DNA of 64,000 nucleotides. Source: Gammaproteobacteria bacterium. Its GTDB lineage: Bacteria; Pseudomonadota; Gammaproteobacteria; JAKEHO01. Location: assembly GCA_022614965.1 (NCBI GenBank), contig JAKEHO010000079.1, positions 23,663-87,662 of the forward strand. The letters run 5' to 3'. Below are positions 56,437 to 64,000 of this stretch, piece after piece. Under the pieces are notes generated by a model. It ran no database searches and was not told the DNA's origin. It was given only the letters and a program-made list of their open reading frames with translations. Numbering within the stretch: the stretch's first letter is position 1; each line of letters starts with the position of its first letter. A program made the translations under genes and the position numbers.

Positions 56437-57363
56437 ATGGGAATGGACGACCGCGACGGCGTCATCTGGTTGGATGGGAAGATGGTCCCTTGGCGTGAAG
56501 CCAAGATCCATGTACTCACGCACACCCTGCATTACGGTATGGGGGTATTCGAGGGCATTCGCGCCTATCAAGCGGAAAAAGGAACCGCGATCTTCCGACT
56601 GCATGAGCACATACAGCGGCTTTTTCGCTCGGCGCACATTCTGCGCCTCAAAATCCCTTACGATCGAGATACCATCAGTCGTGCATGTTGTGATGGCGTG
56701 CGCGAAAATAAGCTCGATTCAGGTTACATACGCCCGATGTGCTTCTATGGCCCCGAGGGCATGGGGCTCAGGGCCGATAACCTCAAGGTTCATGCGATGG
56801 TCGCCGCTTGGCCATGGGGCTCTTACCTCGGCGCGGACGGCCTTGAAAAAGGGATCCGCATCAAGACATCCTCCTATTCGCGGCATCACGTCAATACCAC
56901 CATGTGTAAGGCGAAGGCCAACGGTAACTATATGAACTCGATGCTCGCCCTCCAGGAAGCCTTGGACTGTGGCTACGACGAAGCACTGCTCCTGGATGCC
57001 GAAGGTTATGTATCAGAAGGAAGCGGCGAGAACATATTCATCGTACGCAAGGGACAGCTCTACACACCCGAATTGACCTCGGCGCTTGACGGCATTACGC
57101 GCGATACGGTCATCACACTTGCCGAGGAGATCGGCTTAACCGTCTTCGAAAAACGTATAACCCGTGACGAAGTCTACATTGCTGAGGAAGCATTCTTCAC
57201 CGGCACCGCCGCAGAGGTGACGCCGATCCGGGAACTCGATGGCCGTCCTATCGGTAGGGGCAAACGTGGCCCAATTACCGAAAAACTTCAAAGCATGTAT
57301 TTTGATCAGGCCCATGGACGCCGCCATCAATATCCCGAATGGCTAACCTACGTTCACCACTAG
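56437..57363 (+). CDS. ilvE: Branched-chain amino acid aminotransferase
   Basis: VIWLDGKMVPWREAKIHVLTHTLHYGMGVFEGIRAYQ; start at MGMDDRDG after gaggag. Confidence 0.97.
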   Translation: MGMDDRDGVIWLDGKMVPWREAKIHVLTHTLHYGMGVFEGIRAYQAEKGTAIFRLHEHIQRLFRSAHILRLKIPYDRDTISRACCDGVRENKLDSGYIRPMCFYGPEGMGLRADNLKVHAMVAAWPWGSYLGADGLEKGIRIKTSSYSRHHVNTTMCKAKANGNYMNSMLALQEALDCGYDEALLLDAEGYVSEGSGENIFIVRKGQLYTPELTSALDGITRDTVITLAEEIGLTVFEKRITRDEVYIAEEAFFTGTAAEVTPIRELDGRPIGRGKRGPITEKLQSMYFDQAHGRRHQYPEWLTYVHH

Positions 57364-57383
57364 AGATTGCGCGTAGCGTTTTC

Positions 57384-57608
57384 ATGTTAAGCGGGCTGGC
57401 AAACTCGTCTGATGGCAAGGGCGTGCCGAACGACAAGCGCCTCTATGAGGTCACGTCCCAAGATCTCCCTTTGCACTGCCCGCTTCCCTGCATGAGCCTG
57501 TGGAACTCGCACCCGCGTGTCTACTTACCTATCGAGGCGACGGGGCGGGCGAAGTGTCCCTATTGTGGGGCAGATTTCGTCCTTAAAACTGAGGAGGAAA
57601 GCAGTTGA
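57384..57608 (+). CDS. CHCC-type zinc-finger domain protein
   Basis: YEVTSQDLPLHCPLPCMSLWNSHPRVYLPIEATGRAKCPYCGADFVL. Confidence 0.9.
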   Translation: MLSGLANSSDGKGVPNDKRLYEVTSQDLPLHCPLPCMSLWNSHPRVYLPIEATGRAKCPYCGADFVLKTEEESS

Positions 57609-57786
57609 CCGGCAACGCCTGCGCGAACTGGCACTACGAAATGCGGTGGCCTTGAGATGTGGTGTCCGACCTGCAACCCCACAGTCGCACTGTTCCATTT
57701 ACACCGTGCACCCCATGCGCGGTGAAACGGGAGCTACCCCTTCTACGACACGCGAGGCCGGGTGCTAACGGACCGACCAGGACGCT

Positions 57787-58815
57787 GTGAAGGCACAAAA
57801 GACCCAAAACATCCTGGTGGTCGGTCCAGCATGGATCGGCGATATGGTAATGGCGCAGAGCCTGTTCAAGCTCATCAAGCAACGCCAACCGCACGGGCTA
57901 ATCGATGTGCTTGCGCCCCCTTGGACAGAACCCCTGCTGGCGCGCATGCCTGAAGTCAACGAAGCCCTGTTGCTACCGCTTGACCATGGACAACTGGGGC
58001 TCAGAATGCGCTGGCAACTTGGTAAGGCGCTACGCCCGCGCCGTTACGACCGGGCCATCGTGCTGCCGCGTACCTTCAAATCGGCCCTCGTGCCATTCGC
58101 CGCTCAGGCCGTTCAGCGAACCGGTTTTCTTGGCGAGGCGCGGTTCGGTCTTCTGAACGACATTCGATCGCTCGACCCTCGTGTCCTGGCTCGAACTGTG
58201 GACCGATACGTCGCGCTCGGGCTCGACCGAGAGGAGGAGCCGCCCGCCACATTCCCCTATCCGCGCCTTGCGATATCGCGAGACAATGCCCAGGCAGCAT
58301 TGGCCCGCCTCGGGCAAAACATGCCGCGCTCACCGGTCCTCGGTCTATGTCCAGGAGCCGCGTACGGTCCGGCCAAACGTTGGCCGGCCCCGTACTTCGC
58401 AGAGGTCGCGAACGTGATGCTTAACCAAGGGTGGGAAGTTTGGCTGTTCGGATCCCACAAAGACGCCCCCATCACCGCTGACATCCAAGCCATGACGCGT
58501 GGCGCGTGCCTCGATCTGGGAGGCCGCACGGCCCTCGGCGAATGCATCGACCTGATGTCGCTTGCGAATGCCGTAGTCACCAACGACACAGGGCTCATGC
58601 ACCTGGCCGCGGGTCTTGACCGCGCGTTAGTTGCCATCTTTGGCTCCTCTGATCCTGGCTACACGCCTCCGCTCCATCCACACGCCACGATCTTGTATCT
58701 CTCTCTCCCCTGCAGCCCGTGCTTCGAGCGGACCTGCCCGCTCGGCCACTATAACTGCCTGCGCGACATCAAACCTCAGCACGTGCTCGCCGCATTGGGC
58801 AACGTGACATCATAA
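57787..58815 (+). CDS. waaF: Lipopolysaccharide heptosyltransferase II
   Basis: ILVVGPAWIGDMVMAQSLFKLIKQRQP...LCPGAAYGPAKRWPAPYFAEVA...VTNDTGLMHLAA. Confidence 0.95.
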   Translation: MKAQKTQNILVVGPAWIGDMVMAQSLFKLIKQRQPHGLIDVLAPPWTEPLLARMPEVNEALLLPLDHGQLGLRMRWQLGKALRPRRYDRAIVLPRTFKSALVPFAAQAVQRTGFLGEARFGLLNDIRSLDPRVLARTVDRYVALGLDREEEPPATFPYPRLAISRDNAQAALARLGQNMPRSPVLGLCPGAAYGPAKRWPAPYFAEVANVMLNQGWEVWLFGSHKDAPITADIQAMTRGACLDLGGRTALGECIDLMSLANAVVTNDTGLMHLAAGLDRALVAIFGSSDPGYTPPLHPHATILYLSLPCSPCFERTCPLGHYNCLRDIKPQHVLAALGNVTS

Positions 58816-58865
58816 GTGTCGTTCACAGGGAAGAGTTAAGGCGCAGGGCTCCCTTCCACAGGCGC

Positions 58866-60221
58866 TTACTTACCAATGCAAAAGCGGGAAAAGATCTGAG
58901 CTAATAGGTCCTCTGATGTGAACTCTCCGGTGACCTCGCCGAGAGCCTGTTGTGCAAGCCGCAGTTCTTCAGCGAGGAGTTCACCTGCGCGATGCGCTGT
59001 AAGTTGCTCAAGCCCCTTTTGAGCAAATGCGCGTGCACGCGCAAGCGCATCCAAGTGCCTCCGTCGCGCCATGAACCCGCCCTCACCCATGGCACCGTTG
59101 TAACCCGCGCACTCTTTCAGATGCGCCCGCAATAACTCAATACCTTCACCGGTCTTCGCCGATAGATACACATTGGGCAAGTGATCATGCACGTCCATCC
59201 CCGGCTGACGTCGTTGGAGATCGATCTTGTTGTGCACGACCGTCACATCGCCACTTTTCTGCAATCGACCAAGAAGCCTGTGATCTTCGCTGTCGACAAC
59301 CTCTTTGCATTCCACGACAAACAAAATGCGATCCGATCGCCCTACCGCCTCCCATGTGCGCCGAATTCCCTCCTCTTCCACCTCGTCACTCGCAAATCGC
59401 AGGCCCGCCGTGTCCGCAACGTGGATCGGGAACCCGTCAATGAGGATTTCTTCGCGGATGACGTCGCGTGTCGTGCCCGGGATTGAGGTCACGATAGCCA
59501 AGTCCTGATCCGCAAGACGGTTCAAGAGGCTCGATTTGCCGACGTTTGGGCGGCCGATGATCGCGATCCGCATCCCTTCGCGCAGCAAACACCCTTGCTC
59601 CGCCTCGGCATTGAGCCGATCCACCTGCTCTATAAATGAATGCAGCGTCGCTTCGATCGCCGAATCGTTGAGAAAGTCGATCTCCTCCTCTGGAAAATCC
59701 AGCGCGCCCTCTATGTGCGCACGCAGGTCAACTAGCAAATCAACCAACGCATGAATCCTGCTCGAAAACGCGCCTTCCAGTGAGCGCATCGCACAGCGAG
59801 CTGCCTGCTGCGAAGCGCTGTCAATCAAATCAGCGATTGCTTCGACTTGCGCCAAATCCAATTTTCCATTAAGGAAGGCTCGTTCCGAAAACTCACCCGG
59901 GCGCGCGAGGCGGGCACCGAGCTCGATGATTCGCCGCAACAGCACGTCCATGACAACAGGACCCCCATGTCCCTGCAACTCCAAGACATCTTCGCCAGTG
60001 AAGGATTTCGGCCCGGGGAACAGTAATGCGATGCCAAAATCGATCACCTCCCCTCTATCATCCTTAAAAACAGAAAACTGCGCCGTACGCGGCGTGAAGG
60101 GGCGTTCAACGAGCGCGCGGGCAATTTGTCCAACTAATGGACCGGAGATCCGGACAATCCCGATCCCGCCCCGGCCGGGTGGTGTGGCCACTGCGGCGAT
60201 CGTATCCGGGGTGTGGGGCAT
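58866..60221 (-). CDS. mnmE: tRNA uridine-5-carboxymethylaminomethyl GTPase MnmE
   Basis: DTIAAVATPPGRGGIGIVRISG, IIGRPNVGKSSLLNRL, C-terminal CIGK. Confidence 0.98.
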   Translation of the reverse strand: MPHTPDTIAAVATPPGRGGIGIVRISGPLVGQIARALVERPFTPRTAQFSVFKDDRGEVIDFGIALLFPGPKSFTGEDVLELQGHGGPVVMDVLLRRIIELGARLARPGEFSERAFLNGKLDLAQVEAIADLIDSASQQAARCAMRSLEGAFSSRIHALVDLLVDLRAHIEGALDFPEEEIDFLNDSAIEATLHSFIEQVDRLNAEAEQGCLLREGMRIAIIGRPNVGKSSLLNRLADQDLAIVTSIPGTTRDVIREEILIDGFPIHVADTAGLRFASDEVEEEGIRRTWEAVGRSDRILFVVECKEVVDSEDHRLLGRLQKSGDVTVVHNKIDLQRRQPGMDVHDHLPNVYLSAKTGEGIELLRAHLKECAGYNGAMGEGGFMARRRHLDALARARAFAQKGLEQLTAHRAGELLAEELRLAQQALGEVTGEFTSEDLLAQIFSRFCIGK

Positions 60222-60252
60222 GGTCTATGAGGCGGTTCGTGATGATGTGATG

Positions 60253-61905
60253 CTAGGCAGTTTGCCCCACTTCCAGAAGTCTTCGCGTAATTAGCCACTG
60301 CTGGCCGATCGATAGGATGTTATTCACTACCCAGTAAAGCACCAAGCCCGATGGGAAAAAGGCGAAAAAGAACGTAAATATGATCGGCATTAACTGCATC
60401 ACCTTTGCCTGTACCGGATCAATCGGCACAGGATTAAGCTTCTGTTGCATGAACATGCTAATGCCCATCAACAGAGGCAATACAAAATAGGGATCACGCG
60501 TCGACAGGTCATGGATCCACAGCACAAAATCCGCCTGGCGCAACTCCACACTCTCGAGCAATACCCAATATAGGGCAATAAAAACCGGGATCTGCACGAC
60601 GATTGGCAAACATCCGCCAAGCGGGTTGATCTTCTCCTCCTTGTAGAGTTCCATCATGGCCTGATTCATGCGCCCTCGGTCATTACCGAAACGCTCGCGA
60701 ATAGCCATCATCTTAGGTTGTACCCGTCGCATGTTCGCCATCGATCGATAGCTTGCCGCGGACAGCGGGTAAAAAAGCGCTTTGACAACAATTGTAACGA
60801 GTACGATCGCCCAACCCCAGTTGCCAGTAACCGCATAAAGCTTCTGCAATAACCAAAACAGGGGCTGACCGATAAACCACAGCCAGCCATAATCCACTGT
60901 GAGATCGAGCCCTGGCGCGATCGACGCCAGCGTCTTTTGGATCTTCGGTCCCACATACAATCTCAATTGAAATGCGCCTCGCCCACCCGATGCGACGTTC
61001 TCATCCGGACCATACAGTCCCGCGACGTAGCGCCCGTGTTTGAGAACCCTCGTGTAGTAATGATATTCCGCACCGGGATCGGGTATCAGAGCGGCAACAA
61101 AATAATGCTGCAATATGGCTAACCACCCGTCCTTGATATCGCGGCTCAGCTCCTGCTCCTTCATGTCGTCAAAATTTATCTTTTCGTAACGTTTGTCTGG
61201 GCTTGAGATCGCCGCGCCCGTATACGTATAGATGAATCTCTGTTGTATGGTGCTATCCCCGTTGTTACGTTGCAGTTGGCCGTAAACTCGCCCTTGCCAC
61301 GCTCGCTGCGTGTGATTCTCCACCTCATATGACACATCAATCAGGTAACTTCCTCGATGAAAGGTGTATGCCTTTGTCACAGCGAGACCTTCATCCGATA
61401 CCCAGGTCATGGGCACACGGACCTCGTCGCTGCCCTCTTCAAGACGATAATCCGTTTCGGAAACATGATAGGCCGCGTGATGGGTCGGCGCCGCGTTGCG
61501 GCTCAGCAAACCACCCTGCACAAGAAAGATCGCTGGTGGCTCATCGTTCATCAATACAAACGGTGTATTGGGCTCGTTAACCGCTACCGGATATCTCGGC
61601 AGGTCGACCTTGCGAATGTCGCCCCCGCGGGTATCGATTTCCACATCCAGTACATCCGTTCGAACATGAATACGGCGGTCGCTCTCGAGCATAGTTTCAA
61701 CAGGTTGCCCTGTCGCTGGTAAAGGCGCTCCCTGCTCGGCAACCGCTGCTGTGGGTATGTCGTCCTCTTCCTCGACTGCCCTTTTGCGCTCGATGGGGGT
61801 TTCGGCCTTGGGCCGCAGCGGCGCATTCTCTTGCTCCCACGCCTGCCAAATCAGGAGTAGGACTAGCCCTAAGGAAGCAAGCAGAATTAATCTAGTCGTC
61901 TCCAT
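60253..61905 (-). CDS. yidC: Membrane protein insertase YidC
   Basis: N-terminal periplasmic domain and C-terminal [42 protein letters not shown]. Confidence 0.98.
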   Translation of the reverse strand: METTRLILLASLGLVLLLIWQAWEQENAPLRPKAETPIERKRAVEEEDDIPTAAVAEQGAPLPATGQPVETMLESDRRIHVRTDVLDVEIDTRGGDIRKVDLPRYPVAVNEPNTPFVLMNDEPPAIFLVQGGLLSRNAAPTHHAAYHVSETDYRLEEGSDEVRVPMTWVSDEGLAVTKAYTFHRGSYLIDVSYEVENHTQRAWQGRVYGQLQRNNGDSTIQQRFIYTYTGAAISSPDKRYEKINFDDMKEQELSRDIKDGWLAILQHYFVAALIPDPGAEYHYYTRVLKHGRYVAGLYGPDENVASGGRGAFQLRLYVGPKIQKTLASIAPGLDLTVDYGWLWFIGQPLFWLLQKLYAVTGNWGWAIVLVTIVVKALFYPLSAASYRSMANMRRVQPKMMAIRERFGNDRGRMNQAMMELYKEEKINPLGGCLPIVVQIPVFIALYWVLLESVELRQADFVLWIHDLSTRDPYFVLPLLMGISMFMQQKLNPVPIDPVQAKVMQLMPIIFTFFFAFFPSGLVLYWVVNNILSIGQQWLITRRLLEVGQTA

Positions 61906-62134
61906 TGCCGCGTTTGATCACTTTGGAAGGCACCGGGTCATAGCCGCCGGGATGAAACGGATGGCACGAACACAGTCGCCACAAAGCGAGCCCCAAGCCG
62001 ATCACCACCCCGTGCTGTTCGATTGCCTCTCTAGCATACGATGAGCACGTCGGATAAAAGCGACAATGCGCGCCCAGGAGCGGACTTATGAAATAACAAT
62101 AGAGGCGAACACTATTAATTAGGAATTTCTGCAT
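61892..62134 (-). CDS. yidD: Membrane protein insertion efficiency factor YidD
   Basis: [33 protein letters not shown]...[10 protein letters not shown]. Confidence 0.96.
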   Translation of the reverse strand: MQKFLINSVRLYCYFISPLLGAHCRFYPTCSSYAREAIEQHGVVIGLGLALWRLCSCHPFHPGGYDPVPSKVIKRGNGDD

Positions 62135-62481
62135 GAGATAACTCTTCGCCAGTGGTGCTTAAGGGATGACAACAGTAACTGATTAGTCGCGCCCTCTGTG
62201 GATTTTCGCGTGACAATCACGAGATCGAGTCCACGCAAGTCCGTTTGATGGAGGCGGAAGCTCTCCCGCGCAACGCGTTTAATGCGGTTCCGATTTACCG
62301 CCGTCTTGACATGACTTCTGGAAACAGCGAAGCCGAGCCGCGAATGATCAAGACCATTTTCCCTGGCCAGCACCACGAGCCATCCATCAACGGAACGACA
62401 AGAAGACTCAAAGACGCGCTGATAATCCTTTGAGCGGCGGAGTCTTTTCTCTTTACTAACGCCTCGGACCTTCCGATCCAC
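62119..62481 (-). CDS. rnpA: Ribonuclease P protein component (GTG start)
   Basis: [18 protein letters not shown]...[29 protein letters not shown]. Confidence 0.94.
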   Translation of the reverse strand: MDRKVRGVSKEKRLRRSKDYQRVFESSCRSVDGWLVVLARENGLDHSRLGFAVSRSHVKTAVNRNRIKRVARESFRLHQTDLRGLDLVIVTRKSTEGATNQLLLSSLKHHWRRVISCRNS

Positions 62482-62492
62482 TGTGGTACATT

Positions 62493-62627
62493 CTACGCGC
62501 TGAGTCTCTTCCGCCCCTTGGCCCTGCGCGCCTTGAGGACTAATCGGCCACCCTTTGTAGACATTCGCGCGCGGAACCCGTGTCGGCGTTTGCGCTTGAT
62601 TCTGCTCGGTTGGAAGGTCCGTTTCAT
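62493..62627 (-). CDS. rpmH: 50S ribosomal protein L34 (44 aa, absent from the ORF track)
   Basis: Reverse strand [44 protein letters not shown]. Confidence 0.98.
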   Translation of the reverse strand: MKRTFQPSRIKRKRRHGFRARMSTKGGRLVLKARRAKGRKRLSA

Positions 62628-62700
62628 CGCTTAGAGATGTGATTCGGATAGGAAAGCTGGACAATGAAAAACGATGAATGGTACTGGCCATCAAAATGAA

Positions 62701-62749
62701 TTGTCAATATTCGGACGCAGAGAAATAATACAAAACTGGATGTGGATAA
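62701..62749 (+). promoter_or_regulatory. dnaA promoter (TTGTCA-17-AATAAT) with consensus DnaA box TGTGGATAA at 62741-62749
   Basis: -35 62701-62706, -10 62724-62729; TTATCCACA on the minus strand. Confidence 0.7.
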
Positions 62750-62819
62750 GTGTTCCTATCAGGTATACACTTCACTCACTCTTCCGCACATCGTTTGAAT
62801 CCATTGCAGGGGGTCTACC

Positions 62820-64000
62820 GTGGGGGTCTCGTTATGGCAACAATGTCTCAATCGATTGGAAGGAGAACTCTCACCACAACAATTCAACACCTGGATTCGT
62901 CCCCTCCATGCCATTGAAGATGGCGGCTTTTTGCGCCTCTTAGCACCCAACCGATTCGTCCAAGACTGGGTTAACGAACAATATTTTGCGCGCATCAAAG
63001 AACTGATGCGTCAAGTACAAGACAGCCCAGCGTTTGAAGTGCGTATTGAGGTCGGCAGCCGCGTTCCTAAGGCGCCACGGGACCCGCTTAGCAATCAGAT
63101 CGGTACAGCAACGGACGAGGTGAGACGGCCTCAGGAGGGGCGATCCGCTACGGGCCTGAACCCGCACTTCACGTTCGAAAACTTTGTTGAGGGAAAATCC
63201 AATCAGTTAGCACGGGCTGCCTCGTTACAAATCGCCGAAAACCCCGGAGACGCCTATAACCCGATGTTCATCTACGGCGGCGTTGGTTTGGGCAAAACGC
63301 ATCTCATGCACGCGATCGGAAACATGATCCTGCGTGATAACCCGTCTGCCACAGTTACCTATCTCCACTCAGAGCGCTTTGTCGCCGATATGGTTAAGGC
63401 ACTACAGCATAATGCCATGAATAGGTTCAAACGCTATTACCGGTCTGTAGATGCCTTGCTGATCGATGACATCCAATTCTTTGCTGGCAAAGAGCGCTCC
63501 CAAGAGGAGTTTTTTCATACGTTTAACGCACTGCTCGAAGGTCAGCATCAAATTGTACTGACATGCGATCGCTATCCCAAAGAGGTTTCAGGCCTTGAGG
63601 AGCGCTTGAAGTCTCGTTTGGGATGGGGGCTCACCGTAGCGATTGAGCCGCCGGAGCTCGAGACGCGAGTGGCCATTTTGAAGAGCAAGGCCAGTCAGGC
63701 ACACATAACGCTTCCGGATGAGGTAGCCTTTTTCATCGCCAAGCGCTTTCGCTCCAATGTGCGCGAGCTAGAAGGGGCGCTCAACCGAGTGGTCGCCAAT
63801 GGCCGACTGACCGGCAAGGCCTTCACGTTGGAGTTTGCCAACGAGGCCCTCAAGGACCTATTGGTACTTCAGGAGAAGCAAGTCACGATGGAGAATATTC
63901 AAAAGACCGTCGCTGAATATTACAAAGTTCGGGTCTCCGAGCTTTTGTCTAAACGTCGCAGCCGTTCGGTGGCCCGCCCGCGGCAGATGGCGATGGCCCT
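62820..64000 (+). CDS. dnaA: Chromosomal replication initiator DnaA (GTG start, truncated by window end)
   Basis: [29 protein letters not shown]...[22 protein letters not shown]...[28 protein letters not shown]. Confidence 0.98.
   Translation, partial: MGVSLWQQCLNRLEGELSPQQFNTWIRPLHAIEDGGFLRLLAPNRFVQDWVNEQYFARIKELMRQVQDSPAFEVRIEVGSRVPKAPRDPLSNQIGTATDEVRRPQEGRSATGLNPHFTFENFVEGKSNQLARAASLQIAENPGDAYNPMFIYGGVGLGKTHLMHAIGNMILRDNPSATVTYLHSERFVADMVKALQHNAMNRFKRYYRSVDALLIDDIQFFAGKERSQEEFFHTFNALLEGQHQIVLTCDRYPKEVSGLEERLKSRLGWGLTVAIEPPELETRVAILKSKASQAHITLPDEVAFFIAKRFRSNVRELEGALNRVVANGRLTGKAFTLEFANEALKDLLVLQEKQVTMENIQKTVAEYYKVRVSELLSKRRSRSVARPRQMAMA

Overview
The window is a mostly continuous gammaproteobacterial-type chromosome segment. 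It ends in the rpmH-rnpA-yidD-yidC-mnmE / dnaA neighbourhood. Main blocks: soxYZ and an M48/BepA-like protease; a pyrophosphate metabolism pair (pfp + hppA); maf-rlmH-rsfS-nadD-proA-holA-lptE-leuS; a complete Pho module (OprP-type porin // phoB-phoR-pstS-pstC-pstA-pstB-phoU) whose Pho-box half-sites and -10 elements can be read directly; groESL with a perfect CIRCE operator; cutA-dsbD-tlpA; aroQ-accB-accC, fis-purH-purD, hisBH, hemF, dtd. A looser accessory stretch (about 44-56 kb) carries a collagen-like lipoprotein, a cNMP-cNMP-rhodanese-coiled-coil protein, a TVP38-flavoprotein fusion, an ArsR-type regulator and a pentapeptide-repeat protein. Several short genes here and at 37.7 kb look frameshifted or decayed. 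No CRISPR array, intact IS element, rRNA or convincing tRNA was seen. I did not find a clearly novel multi-gene system. The best second-look items are the multi-half-site Pho promoters, the apparently leaderless pstC transcript, the cNMP/rhodanese coiled-coil protein, the collagen-like lipoprotein, and the cluster of single-base frameshifts (decay or assembly error).
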